A stretch of DNA of 34,125 nt from an uncultured Pseudanabaenaceae cyanobacterium (GCA_938002085.1 CALLAT010000111.1:1-34125), one strand, 5' to 3'; counted from the first letter of the stretch, positions 23,801-31,707 are shown. Notes: a model not told the origin generated them from the letters alone. Numbers and translations: made by a program.

Positions 23801-25313
23801 AGATGGCGCTAAAAGGGTGCAGAACCCTGGGGCGATCGCCCATGCCCTGGGGCATTTGAGTCAATTCTACGAACAAACCGAACAGTGGGACCTAGCCCAG
23901 CAATTTGCCCAGGCGGCGCTGAACAATGCCCAAAGGCACCAAGATCAGTTCCAGGAATATCGCTGGGCTTGGCAACTAGGCCGCGTCACCCGGTCAATCT
24001 GGGAGGCTTCGGGCGATGAGACCTGGCGAGCCCAATCCCAAGCCGCCTATAAAATTTCTCTCCAGGCGCTCCAACAATTGCGCGGGGACTTAGCCACCGT
24101 TTCTCCCGCCCTACAATTCTCATTTCAACAGCGCGTGGAGCCGGTGTATCGCCAATATGTCAGCCTTCTGCTCGCGACCGATAACCGTTTCAAAACGACT
24201 CCCTCCTCGTCCGACCTCAAACAAGCCTTGAAAACCATTGAGGCGCTGCACCTGGCCGAGCTGGATAACTTTTTCAAGGATGCCTGTCTAGAAGCGACTC
24301 CCCAGTCTATCGAAAGCCTAGATCCCAATGCCGCTGTTCTTTACCCGATTGTGTTGGATGATCGCATGGCTGTGATTCTCAGCCACAAAGGAAAACTTCA
24401 GCATCACAGCATTCCCATTTCTTCCCAGGCGCTAGAAGCGACTATCCAAGCCTTTCAGCAGGGACTGGTTACCCGCAGTCGGCGCAGCTATAAGCAGCCC
24501 GGAGAACAGCTCTACAATTGGTTGATTCGTCCTGTCTTGGCAGAGCTAGAGGCCGCAGAGATTGAAACCTTAGTCTTTGTTCCAGATGGTCCCCTGGCCA
24601 AAGTTCCCATGGCTGCATTGTCAGATGGGGAGCAATATTTGATGGAGCAGTTTAATGTGGCGATCGCCCCCAGCCTCCAGCTCTTGCCTGCCCAAACTGC
24701 CCAGACTCTCAATCCTAAAGTCCTCGTTGCAGGCATTAGCAAAGCCAATCAAGGGTTGAATTCCTTGGCCTATGTTGAGCAAGAAGTGGAAAGTATCGAA
24801 GCTCAACTCCCGACCCAGAGCCTGATCAATGAAGCCTTTACGCAAGCAAGTCTTGAGCAAGCGCTGCTCGAAACCCAGACTCCTATTGTTCATATCGCCA
24901 CCCATGGACAATTTAGCTCTAAGGCTGCGGACACTTTTATTGCAGCCTGGGATGAGCGCATCAACATTGAGCAGCTCCATCAACTCTTGAGCAGTCGCGA
25001 TCGCAATCAACTCAGCCCCACGGAATTGCTGATCCTCAGCGCCTGCGAAACAGCGATTGGAGACGATGCAGCAGCCCTTGGTTTAGCCGGTGTTGCAGTT
25101 CGAGCTGGAGCAAGAAGCACGCTCGCATCGCTGTGGAGCATTAATGATCAGTCAACGGCTCAGTTGATGGAGGAGTTCTACCAACAACTAGCCCAGCCAG
25201 GTTTAACAAAGTCCGCAGCATTGCGAGAGGCTCAATTGGCGATGCTTGAGCATCCGATTTATCAGCATCCCTATTACTGGTCCGCTTTTGTCTTGATGGG
25301 GAGCTGGCAGTAG
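20832..25313 (+). CDS. TPS (filamentous haemagglutinin N-domain) - TPR - CHAT protease-like surface protein
   Basis: About 1,493 residues. A signal peptide (LRGLIALLGAGLLSGAGATAMAQ) leads into a TPS domain as in two-partner-secretion exoproteins: GGNLFHSFGVF and LLNPNGIIFG are its marks. A beta-helical region follows to about residue 780, then a TPR-like helical region (AIAFRQLGITHKLLEQHPES and following). The last 330 residues are a CHAT caspase-like domain with the catalytic pair His in IATHGQFSS (codon 24903-24905) and Cys in LILSACETAIGDD (25044-25046). The ATG at 20832 is preceded by GGGAG 8 nt upstream and is preferred; an ATG at 20817 in the same frame has no such site. TPS-CHAT fusions are recurrent in cyanobacteria; CHAT domains cut proteins in immune and cell-death systems. 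No TpsB partner gene is in the window. Confidence 0.93.
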   Translation: MLGLSHSLNQLRGLIALLGAGLLSGAGATAMAQGVSSDGSLSTTVSRESALNRFTVTGGSPQGGNLFHSFGVFSPGDSSVLFDLTGEAFGLEIDRIFSRVTGTSASEINGSLSILGGNSPDLFLLNPNGIIFGHNAQLNLPGSFVGTTAESIDFADGVSLTTISPQANPLLSISIPTGLQFGSNPGAISVIGTGSNLLPRSIPISAPPLLDPTFPAKGLSVAPGNTLALLGGPIQFDGGEVQSLSIPAPDGSMVPLGGLQLELGSVGAGQVGLAASPLGWTADYSEVERYQDISFSNQSWLNNGGIKPSSITITGKNILGAGGSTISLLNFGSEKNGDITLRASELFQFSGVGPQSSDIENSAFQSGAGGNIDLFANSLALTDGSRLQVSSYSTGNAGDLKVEVNGDISLNGLTDRSNEVLNITGITSANTNQGSAGEIRVTARNITLENGALISAATLGTGASNDVILNVEDSIVVRGLNSYSFVNSNITSSSFGVGKVSGILKINAASLEVLDGGVVLTSTFGTSNAGEIIINASDYIRIAGSSATPREPLFSGIESDAVVGGLALELFVDERLPLTGDAGNISITTPRLELLDQGRISVTNRGGGGAGELNIVAETLSLSSQAQILAETESGFDGDISIAASESILLTGQSNITASSNGNQRGGNITIETQHLVAAPNSNSDILADARADAANSLGGNITINATSILGFNLADPASEQTNDITASSRLGAQADGTIELSQPNVDPVSGITALNNDLSQSDEAPIANACSAPSTSLAFSGRGGLPLGPNNLLHDTLKVAEEDGPINQAIALRNQGFYGESLALLLDEVESSNTAAEPERQAIAFRQLGITHKLLEQHPESRAALEQSLALSQALNQPEQVSATLLSLGNLTRAKDKIEEARGYYQQALEQNPSRTLRHQILANQLSLEAAVGEPVAVQRLAELLQDELAGEIRDPRHLETRLNVAATLLRHRQLALAPSLLTFLGQDLDGAKRVQNPGAIAHALGHLSQFYEQTEQWDLAQQFAQAALNNAQRHQDQFQEYRWAWQLGRVTRSIWEASGDETWRAQSQAAYKISLQALQQLRGDLATVSPALQFSFQQRVEPVYRQYVSLLLATDNRFKTTPSSSDLKQALKTIEALHLAELDNFFKDACLEATPQSIESLDPNAAVLYPIVLDDRMAVILSHKGKLQHHSIPISSQALEATIQAFQQGLVTRSRRSYKQPGEQLYNWLIRPVLAELEAAEIETLVFVPDGPLAKVPMAALSDGEQYLMEQFNVAIAPSLQLLPAQTAQTLNPKVLVAGISKANQGLNSLAYVEQEVESIEAQLPTQSLINEAFTQASLEQALLETQTPIVHIATHGQFSSKAADTFIAAWDERINIEQLHQLLSSRDRNQLSPTELLILSACETAIGDDAAALGLAGVAVRAGARSTLASLWSINDQSTAQLMEEFYQQLAQPGLTKSAALREAQLAMLEHPIYQHPYYWSAFVLMGSWQ

Positions 25314-25690
25314 CAACTGGGTGATTTGGGAGGAGTATGTTCTGACCTTTATGGTCTGGGCTGCCCAGATGGGGCTGAGCATTAGTTGATGATTAGCATG
25401 AGGCGGTGGAGTGGGAAAGGATGTTGAGCGATCGCATTCTTCACTTTTTTGAGTAGCTGTTGCTACAAAAACTATTGGATGCCTAGACAACTCATTGCTT
25501 CCTGAGACTGATAGTTGGAAGATCGCCATCAATCATCAGTTTGTTCTCAGACTGTTCTCAGTCAGGTCTTGCACCTTAGGGACTGTCACCAAGGGGAGCT
25601 GAGGTGGCGTTGCTTTGAAGCGCGCCCCCAATACCTCAAGGCCTGACTTGGTTCACGAAGATTTCCCACGACTACCACTCTCGTCGATCT
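25314..25690. other. 377-base interval after the CHAT gene
   Basis: No gene supported. It contains a HIP1 octamer at about 25428 and the near-repeat TGTTCTCAGA / CTGTTCTCAGT around 25542-25563. I see no strong hairpin, so the CHAT message has no obvious terminator here. Confidence 0.35.
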
Positions 25691-27700
25691 ATGCAAACCG
25701 CCACCAGCCTCGCAGAACATCATCAGCCCCGAGGCAATGATAGAGATACATCTTCTCGACGTTCGGCCCAGCAAGTCGGGCAGGTGTACTTTATTCGCCA
25801 TGGCGAAAGCACCAGTAATGAACGCAATATTTTTGCTGGTGTACTCGATGTTGAACTGACGGCCTTTGGCAGGATGCAGGCGCGCCAGGCAGGCCAAGAC
25901 TTGAAGCGTAAGGGCGTTCAGTTTGATGCGGTGTATGTCTCCCACCTCAAGCGGGCGAGGCAAACCTGCGATATTGCCTTAGCGGTGAGCAACAGTTTGA
26001 AGCATCCGAATATTCAGCCCCAGATCGACCACCGTATTGGGGAGAAATCCTTTGGCATTTTTGCCCAGCGCAATAAGAACTTGCTGCGGTTGGCCCTGGG
26101 CTATGAAGGTTTTGAGCGGATGCTCCATTCCCATGATGAAACGCCGCCGTCGGGGGAGCGATTGGAGTTGGTTTATGAGAGATCCGCTCGCTTTTTTGAA
26201 GAGGAAGTTACGCCTCGGCTGGCGCGGGGCGAGAATGTTTTGGTGGTCTGTCACCAGTATGTTTTGGAGCCTCTGGCGCTGTATTTGAATGAGCTGCCCC
26301 CGGCGGAATACCATCACCTCAGCTTGCCCAATGGCAAGGCGCTGAGCCGGGAGGAGCTGGTGGCGTTTCAGGAGAAGGAATCGAGCGGTGTGGCTGCTCT
26401 GCGTAAGAAGGTTAATGATCTGGCGATTATGTGGGGCGTGGGCTTGAATGCGATCGCCTTCCTTTCCGGCGTGGGCCTCAAAGCAGTCTTCCAAACCGCA
26501 GCGTTGCCTGCTCAACTGTTCTCGCTGCTGATTGTGCTCTGTCTCGCAGCAGCAACGTTCTATGCCTATTTGGATATTGATTTTGCCGCCTGTCGCCAGA
26601 AGGTCTCCGCTTCGGTGAAAACGGTTGTGAATGCATCTATGGCCGTTCGCTGGGTCATTGGCCTAGGGCTTTTAGCTTCGGGGGAGTTGTACCAGGGGCC
26701 AGAGGATCTGTTCAAAGTTCTCTGGCTTTTGCTTTGGCTGGTTCCGCCTGCTTTGACAACGCCGGTGCTGTCGATTTTGTGGGGTGGCAATTTGTATCCG
26801 GCGGCGCTGCTGTCGCGCAATTTGTCCCTGGTGATTCCAGCGGTGTTGATTGCGGTGCTGTCAGCGGTGATGCTGCCGATTTCGCCGTCGAGTTTGAATT
26901 TCTTTTATGTGGTGCTGGCGTTAGGATTGGCAGTGCCGGGGGCGATCGCCCAGCTCTGGCGCTCTCGCTCTCCGGTGGAGTCTAATCACCACAGCAAGAA
27001 CTGGAAATTCATTGGCATTTTCGCCAGTGGCTTGATGGCCTTTCTCACCGGCCTACAACTTGCCCCCACAAACTTTATTTCCGATATTTTCTTTGGGTTA
27101 CAGCCCGAGCGTTCCTTGGCTTGCTTGCAGCAATTTGGCTTGGCGCTGCTGGGCTTCCTGTTGATGCGGGCAGTGGCGGTGGCAACGGTGATGTATGCCA
27201 AGCGCTGGATGGATGGGGCAGAAGTGAAGGACGCCTATATCTTGCTGGTGAATCCCAACTTCTTCCTCTGGGTGGCACTGGTGGCTGGTGCAAATGCGAC
27301 ACTGCATCAAGGGGTCTTGGAATATGCGGTGTTTTGGGCGGCCATGGGCTTCTTCTGCATTCCGTTGATTGAGCAACTGTTCTTTATGAATGCCTTTTCC
27401 AGCAGCTTGTTGAGGGAAGGACTGCAATCCACGCGGGTGGGTTCGGAGGATGCGGATCAGCTTTTCCGTCAGTTGGATCGCGATGGCAGCCAGACTCTGG
27501 ATCAGGGTGAGATTGTGGAGCTGCTGCGGATGATTGAGGACAGCACTACGGGGCAGCGCCATGGAGAGGATATTCGCCCCTATGTGGCGGAGCGGTTTTT
27601 CGAGGCGCTCGATGATGAGGATAGTGGCGAGATTGATGCGCGGAAGTTTGCGGATTATTTGGCCAAGTATGGCTTGGTGATGGATTTGAATGCGGGTTAG
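25691..27700 (+). CDS. Histidine phosphatase / multi-pass membrane / EF-hand fusion protein
   Basis: 669 residues in three parts. The N-terminal third is a phosphoglycerate-mutase-like histidine phosphatase: catalytic R36-H37-G38-E39 in YFIRHGES, R88 in SHLKRAR, E118 in IGEKSFG, H188 in VVCHQY. Residues about 245-580 are strongly hydrophobic with about nine or ten membrane spans (VIPAVLIAVLSAVMLPI, FVVLALGLA-like stretches); the layout recalls BASS/SBF transporters but the family is not certain. The last 75 residues hold a pair of EF-hands: DRDGSQTLDQGE (596-607) and DDEDSGEIDARK (641-652), the second with Lys at position 12 in place of Glu. The whole suggests a membrane protein whose phosphatase or transport part is controlled by calcium. 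There is no clear ribosome site at this ATG; no internal start would keep the RHGE motif. Confidence 0.85.
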   Translation: MQTATSLAEHHQPRGNDRDTSSRRSAQQVGQVYFIRHGESTSNERNIFAGVLDVELTAFGRMQARQAGQDLKRKGVQFDAVYVSHLKRARQTCDIALAVSNSLKHPNIQPQIDHRIGEKSFGIFAQRNKNLLRLALGYEGFERMLHSHDETPPSGERLELVYERSARFFEEEVTPRLARGENVLVVCHQYVLEPLALYLNELPPAEYHHLSLPNGKALSREELVAFQEKESSGVAALRKKVNDLAIMWGVGLNAIAFLSGVGLKAVFQTAALPAQLFSLLIVLCLAAATFYAYLDIDFAACRQKVSASVKTVVNASMAVRWVIGLGLLASGELYQGPEDLFKVLWLLLWLVPPALTTPVLSILWGGNLYPAALLSRNLSLVIPAVLIAVLSAVMLPISPSSLNFFYVVLALGLAVPGAIAQLWRSRSPVESNHHSKNWKFIGIFASGLMAFLTGLQLAPTNFISDIFFGLQPERSLACLQQFGLALLGFLLMRAVAVATVMYAKRWMDGAEVKDAYILLVNPNFFLWVALVAGANATLHQGVLEYAVFWAAMGFFCIPLIEQLFFMNAFSSSLLREGLQSTRVGSEDADQLFRQLDRDGSQTLDQGEIVELLRMIEDSTTGQRHGEDIRPYVAERFFEALDDEDSGEIDARKFADYLAKYGLVMDLNAG

Positions 27701-27796
27701 GCGCGCTACATTCATAAATCCCATTAACCGTAAGTTGCACTGTGGGGCGGGGTCTTCCCGCCCTGCTATCGGCAAGGCAAGGCAAGGATTGGGAAA

Positions 27797-27839
27797 CCCA
27801 ACCCCTACCGAATTTGACGGTTGGGGTTGGGCGTTTTTT
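27797..27839 (+). terminator. Terminator of the phosphatase-EF-hand gene
   Basis: A 14-bp stem with one mismatch (27797-27810 with 27818-27831), 7-nt loop, followed by CG and a six-T tract (27834-27839). It lies just before the stop of the convergent LysR gene at 27842. A smaller hairpin GGGCGGG/CCCGCCC (27745-27763) precedes it. Confidence 0.85.
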
Positions 27840-27841
27840 GA

Positions 27842-28717
27842 TTAGTTGCAAAACAACCCTGTGCCGCGCAGTAGGTCTAAAAAGGCGAAGACGGCGGGGG
27901 GCTGGAGCTGGTCGGCGAGCATGGCGACACCGATTTGGCGGGTTAGGGGGATGGGGAGCGATCGCACTTCAACCCCCTCGGGTATAGGCAACGCAGCCAA
28001 CTTCGGCAAAATCGCTGCGCCTAGCCCCTGGGCCACCATACTGACGATGGTGGAATCCTCTTTTATTTCGTAGGCGACTTTGAGGGATTGATTTGAGGCA
28101 GCCCAATGCTCTTGCACCACCGTGGTGCATTCGGCATAGCTATAGAGAATGAACGAATAGTCTGATAGGACCTTCCAACTGAGCTGCTCCGGAATGGCTT
28201 TGTTGCTGGGGGGCAGCAGCACGACAAATTCATCATCGGCGATTTCCCAAGTTTCAAAGTCTGCGGAGCGGGGCAGAGGCACTAGTCCTAAGTCTGCCTT
28301 GCCCGTTTTCACCAGGTCTTCAATGGTGGTTGGGTCAGCCTCGGCGAGCTGCACTTCGATACCGGGGTAATGCCGAGAGAACTGGGCAATTTTTGCGGGT
28401 AGCAGGTGAGTGGCCGCGCTGCGGAAGGAGGCAATGCGCACTCGGCCTGAATTCAGCCCCTTGGCACGGACAATCTCGGTGTCAATTTTTTGGTTGAGCT
28501 GAATGATCTCTCGCACAGGCCCCATGAGGCGATCGCCCACGGGGGTGAGCTGGGCACCGAAACGTCCACGACTGAGTAGGGAGATGCCCCACTCTTTTTC
28601 AAGAGAGGCGATCGCTCGACTGACTGCCGATTGGGAAATGTCTAGCTTCAAAGCCGCTTCTGAGAAGCTTCCGGCTTCCACCACGGCGATGAGGATTTTC
28701 AGCGCTGAAATATTCAC
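27842..28717 (-). CDS. LysR-family transcriptional regulator
   Basis: The 291-residue protein has the LysR N-terminal winged helix-turn-helix (residues about 1-60; ALKLDISQSAVSRAIASLEK is the recognition helix) and a C-terminal periplasmic-binding-like effector domain (RVRIASFRSAATHLLPAKIA at the start, MVAQGLGAAILPKLAA near the end). Length is normal. It is divergent from the cupin gene at 28938, with a 220-base shared upstream region, the usual arrangement for a LysR regulator and its target. The effector is unknown. The cysteines (AECTT and the C-terminal FCN) are not a known sensor pattern. Confidence 0.94.
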   Translation of the reverse strand: MNISALKILIAVVEAGSFSEAALKLDISQSAVSRAIASLEKEWGISLLSRGRFGAQLTPVGDRLMGPVREIIQLNQKIDTEIVRAKGLNSGRVRIASFRSAATHLLPAKIAQFSRHYPGIEVQLAEADPTTIEDLVKTGKADLGLVPLPRSADFETWEIADDEFVVLLPPSNKAIPEQLSWKVLSDYSFILYSYAECTTVVQEHWAASNQSLKVAYEIKEDSTIVSMVAQGLGAAILPKLAALPIPEGVEVRSLPIPLTRQIGVAMLADQLQPPAVFAFLDLLRGTGLFCN

Positions 28718-28752
28718 CTGAATTACGCGTTCCAGCGGGAGTTGGGAATCCT

Positions 28753-28775
28753 CTGTTCAGTATAGAAATAAACAG
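28753..28775. promoter_or_regulatory. Dyad in the LysR-cupin intergenic region
   Basis: CTGTT (28753-28757) and AACAG (28771-28775) form an inverted repeat with a 13-base spacer, about 36-58 bases before the LysR start. A second related element, CTGTATAGAGGTTCAG, follows at about 28782-28797. LysR proteins bind dyads of this size; assignment is by position only. Confidence 0.35.
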
Positions 28776-28937
28776 TTTGAGCTGTATAGAGGTTCAGGCT
28801 GGACACCGACTCGCTTTGCGCATAGATGTCCCGCGTCTTGGTTTTGGTATGCCGAGGATATCGCCGTTAGTTTAGTGTTCAAGTCCGACTCGATTCGACT
28901 CAAGTCCTATTCCCGAACCCAAGAGGTGAGGTCCGCC

Positions 28938-29465
28938 ATGAGCCCATCCCAAGTGTTATCCAAAGGCCGTTGCTTCGAGCTCGTCCCCTACGAAAAGTTT
29001 CGCAATACGCCTGGCGTCAAGTTCTTTGATGTCACTATCGCCAATTCAAACGCTAGAGATTTGGTCATCCATGATGGCCCAGCGGTGAGTCCGAATAATA
29101 CGGATGAGGGCGATTGGCAGTTTTATCTCCATCCCAACCAAGAGGACAATCTCCTGGCTTTAAGCGGCGGGCGCACTTTCCACCTGGTGAATTTTGCCTG
29201 GGACTATCCGTTTCACATGGTGCGTTTGGAAGCGGATGGCGATATTCTGCGCATTCCACCAGGGACATTCCACCGCTCGGTGTCTGACCCCAATGGCTCG
29301 ACGGTTCTCAATCAGGCGGTGCGAACGGCTGTGGCGACGGTGGAGAGTGAGTTTCGGGTTTACAGCACTGCGGAGATTCCCCGTTTGAAGCAGGTGACGA
29401 GTCAGTCTGCACCACCGCCAATGATGCATGGCTTTCCAGAGATTGAGTTGCGCCGTGTGGCATAG
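28938..29465 (+). CDS. Cupin-domain protein, likely target of the divergent LysR
   Basis: About 175 residues from the ATG at 28938, which has GTGAGG 6 nt upstream; the frame is open back to 28875 but lacks a ribosome site there. The middle is a cupin beta-barrel: first motif around DWQFYLHPNQEDNLLALSGG with one His, second motif GDILRIPPGTFHRSVSD, matching G-x5-PxG-x2-H. One metal-binding His per motif is visible, fewer than in classical dioxygenases, so it may be a sensor, isomerase or non-catalytic binder. The C-terminus is extended (PPPMMHGFPEIELRRVA). It is followed by a MITE-like repeat and a bidirectional terminator. Confidence 0.85.
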   Translation: MSPSQVLSKGRCFELVPYEKFRNTPGVKFFDVTIANSNARDLVIHDGPAVSPNNTDEGDWQFYLHPNQEDNLLALSGGRTFHLVNFAWDYPFHMVRLEADGDILRIPPGTFHRSVSDPNGSTVLNQAVRTAVATVESEFRVYSTAEIPRLKQVTSQSAPPPMMHGFPEIELRRVA

Positions 29466-29481
29466 CGACCTTGCATCTCAT

Positions 29482-29584
29482 ACCAAATCTGGTTCGGTAA
29501 CACCCGATTCCCATTAGTTTTCCTGTAGGGGCGAACAGCGGTTCGCCCGCAGAGATTTTTGGGGGCCAGCTATTAGGATTTGGT
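29482..29584. mobile_element. MITE-like short palindromic element
   Basis: About 103 bases bounded by the 8-base inverted repeats ACCAAATC (29482-29489) and GATTTGGT (29577-29584). Inside is a hairpin GGGCGAAC/GTTCGCCC with loop AGCG (29529-29548), in the context GTAGGGGCGAACAGCGGTTC. From memory, both the ATACCAAATC ends and the GTAGGGGCGAAC core recur in cyanobacterial intergenic DNA. It has no gene and would depend on a transposase elsewhere. Confidence 0.5.
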
Positions 29585-29607
29585 CTCAAAAGGTTCCGCA
29601 GAGATAC

Positions 29608-29645
29608 AAAAAGGGCTGGGACAAACGATGTCCCAGCCCTTTTTT
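29608..29645. terminator. Bidirectional terminator between the cupin and htpX genes
   Basis: A perfect 16-bp stem (29608-29623 with 29629-29644) with loop AACGA; the arms are AAAAAGGGCTGGGACA and its complement, with T tract on the right and A tract on the left. It separates convergent genes. Confidence 0.88.
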
Positions 29646-29672
29646 ATGTCAGTTGTTCAGGTGCGCTTTGGG

Positions 29673-30554
29673 TTAGACGGAGAGGCGGAAGCCACCGATG
29701 CGTTGGGGCTGAGCACTGCCGCCAAGCTCTTTCTCTAGGGAGAGGAGACGTTCGACGCGATCGCCCGTAGCCGGGTGGGTCGAGAACAAATTCGCCAAGA
29801 ACCCACGCTTGGGGCCATTCATAATCAACAGGGGCTGATAGGCGGGGTTGCCGCCTATGGCGACGGAGCGAGCACTGGCTTCGAGACGACGCAGGGCATT
29901 GGCCAAGGCGCGAGGATTGCCAGTCAAGCGAGCGGCTCCTTCATCGGCTGCAAATTCTCGGGTGCGGGAAATGCCCATTTGGATGACGCTGGCGGCGAGG
30001 GGGGCGATAAAGATGGAAGCCATGGCACCGAAGGGACTGCCGCCTTCGGAGTCGCGGCCCCCGCCAAAGAAGAAGGCCATTTGGGAGAGCCAGGAAATTG
30101 CGCCCGCAACTGTGGCGGCAACGGCTTGGGTCAGCGTGTCGCGGTTGGTTATGTGGCTGAGTTCATGGGCCAGGACGCCTTCTAACTCCTCGGCAGGCAG
30201 CATTCGCATAATGCCTTGGGTGACGGCGACGGCGGCGTGCTCTGGGTCGCGGCCCGTGGCAAAGGCATTGGCGGCGGGGCTTTGCACGATGTAGACGGCG
30301 GGCATGGGGATACCGGCTTTCTGACTCAGGCGCTGCACCATGCCATGAAGTTCTGGAGCCTGGGCGGCGGTGACGGGCTGGGCGCGATAGGCCGCTAGGG
30401 CGAGGCGATCGCTATAAAACCAGGAGCCGAGGTTCATGACGGCGGCCATGATCAGGCCGAACATGGCACCGCTAGGTCCGCCGATGGCATGGCCCACTGC
30501 GACGAGGATGCCGCTGAGCAGGGCTAAGAGGGATAGGGTTTTGAGTTGATTCAC
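29673..30554 (-). CDS. htpX: M48-family membrane zinc protease HtpX
   Basis: HtpX is an inner-membrane metalloprotease that removes misfolded membrane proteins. The 293-residue product has the zinc motif H130-E131-x2-H134 (AHELSHITNRDT) and the third ligand E200 in SRTREFAADEGAARL. Membrane spans lie at about 5-20, 28-45 and two more after the active site (AVAATVAGAISWLSQMAFFF; ASIFIAPLAASVIQMGI). Length is normal. It is read leftward to the shared terminator. Confidence 0.95.
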   Translation of the reverse strand: MNQLKTLSLLALLSGILVAVGHAIGGPSGAMFGLIMAAVMNLGSWFYSDRLALAAYRAQPVTAAQAPELHGMVQRLSQKAGIPMPAVYIVQSPAANAFATGRDPEHAAVAVTQGIMRMLPAEELEGVLAHELSHITNRDTLTQAVAATVAGAISWLSQMAFFFGGGRDSEGGSPFGAMASIFIAPLAASVIQMGISRTREFAADEGAARLTGNPRALANALRRLEASARSVAIGGNPAYQPLLIMNGPKRGFLANLFSTHPATGDRVERLLSLEKELGGSAQPQRIGGFRLSV

Positions 30555-30784
30555 GAGTTCTCCTTTGTTGGAGCCTCTTTATATTCAGCGCCCCGGATTG
30601 TTGGCGTACGCTGCGGCTCCGATGCTCCCATTCTAGAAAGCCCTGCTGGCGAGGGTTAGGGAGGGAATCTCTATCAAATTTGGCGGTTTTCTGGCTGGGC
30701 GAGCTTGCGAAACTTAATGGCGTTATCTCTGCTGCGAAAAACAAAGCCGCTAAAATGGGGGCGGCTCACTCCACTTCCTTTTCA

Positions 30785-31399
30785 ATGGTTCAAGTTGCGC
30801 CACAACGTATGTCGTTTGACGCCTTTCTGGATTGGCATCCAGAGGATGGGCGAATTTTTGAGCTGATTGAAGGCGTTCCTGTTGCTATGAATCCGATTGG
30901 TCCCCACGAAATTTTAGGAGGGGAGCTGAGTTTTGAGTTGAACAGTGTGATTCGGGCTGAGCAGTTGCCCTATGTGATTCCGAAAACGGCGACGCTGAAG
31001 CCGTTTCGTGGGGAGGCAGGGTATAAGCCTGATGTGGTGGTGTTGGATCGGGGGCGTTTGAGCCAGGAGCCTCGCTGGGAGAAGAGTTCGACGGTGGTGA
31101 GTGGGGCGACGGTGAAGTTGGCAATCGAGATTGTTTCGACGAATTGGCGAGATGATTATGGTCTGAAGCTGAATGATTACGAGGAGATGGGTGTTTTAGA
31201 ATATTGGATTGTGGACTTTCGGGCGTTGGGGGCAACTCGCTACATTGGTCGCCCGAAGCAGCCGACGATTAGTGTTTATAGTTTGGTTGGTGATGAGTAT
31301 CAGTTGGAGCAGTTTCGCGATGCTCAGCCTGTCGTTTCGCCGATGTTTCCACAGTTGAATCTCACGGCAGCTCAGATTTTTGCGATGGCGCAGTGCTGA
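30785..31399 (+). CDS. Uma2 family (DUF820) putative restriction-like endonuclease
   Basis: About 204 residues from MVQVAPQRMSFDAFL at 30785; the frame is open back to 30680, but those residues are unlike the family. PD-(D/E)XK fold marks are FELIEGVPVAMNPIGPHEIL, GYKPDVVVLD (Asp), KLAIEIVSTNWRDDYGLK (Glu and Lys line) and EEMGVLEYWIVDFRALG. No strong ribosome site is seen before this ATG. It is followed 22 bases later by an MqsA/YgiT-type zinc-finger gene, an arrangement that suggests cotranscription. Confidence 0.88.
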   Translation: MVQVAPQRMSFDAFLDWHPEDGRIFELIEGVPVAMNPIGPHEILGGELSFELNSVIRAEQLPYVIPKTATLKPFRGEAGYKPDVVVLDRGRLSQEPRWEKSSTVVSGATVKLAIEIVSTNWRDDYGLKLNDYEEMGVLEYWIVDFRALGATRYIGRPKQPTISVYSLVGDEYQLEQFRDAQPVVSPMFPQLNLTAAQIFAMAQC

Positions 31400-31421
31400 A
31401 GATTCGGCTTCCGAGGTAAGG

Positions 31422-31670
31422 ATGTTTAGCTGTACTGTTTGTGGCTCGAAGGATTCTCAGATTGAGCTGGTCAGTGAGGTCTTCAATATTCAGGGGCAGT
31501 TCTATTTGGTGGAAGAGATTCCGGCGACGGTTTGCTCTCGCTGTGGCGAGGAGAGTTTTAGCCGTGAGACGACTGAGGGGATTCGGGTGATGTTTCAGGG
31601 TGAAAAGCAGCCTGTGCGAGCTGTGGCGATGGATGTGTTTACGTTTCAGGCTGAAATGAAGGCTTCTTGA
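31422..31670 (+). CDS. MqsA/YgiT-type zinc-finger protein
   Basis: The 82-residue product starts MFSCTVCGSK and has two CxxC pairs, C4/C7 and C38/C41 (VCSRCGEE), the four zinc ligands of the MqsA N-terminal domain. The helix after the second pair (EESFSRETTEGIRVMF) is typical of these small proteins. MqsA-type fingers are antitoxin parts in type II toxin-antitoxin pairs, usually beside an MqsR/HigB/DUF4258 toxin. No such toxin is here; the neighbour is a Uma2 nuclease 22 bases upstream. It lacks the DNA-binding HTH half of full MqsA. GAGG lies 5 nt before the ATG. Confidence 0.8.
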   Translation: MFSCTVCGSKDSQIELVSEVFNIQGQFYLVEEIPATVCSRCGEESFSRETTEGIRVMFQGEKQPVRAVAMDVFTFQAEMKAS

Positions 31671-31707
31671 GGGATTCTCAAAATACGATTTTTGCAAACT
31701 GTTCGTT

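Larger units (their letters stand above)
1832..30412. repeat. HIP1 octamers (GCGATCGC), scattered
   Basis: About 34 exact copies counted by eye, first at 1832-1839 and last at 30405-30412, often extended to GCGATCGCC. HIP1 is highly abundant in many cyanobacterial genomes, and this density is the main base-composition mark of a cyanobacterial origin. Copies fall mostly inside genes. No copy was seen between about 9.9 and 13.7 kb or after 30.4 kb. Confidence 0.9.

Noticed and set aside
27098-27775. Minus-strand 225-residue frame
   Set aside because: Antisense to the membrane and EF-hand part of the phosphatase fusion; no recognisable family.
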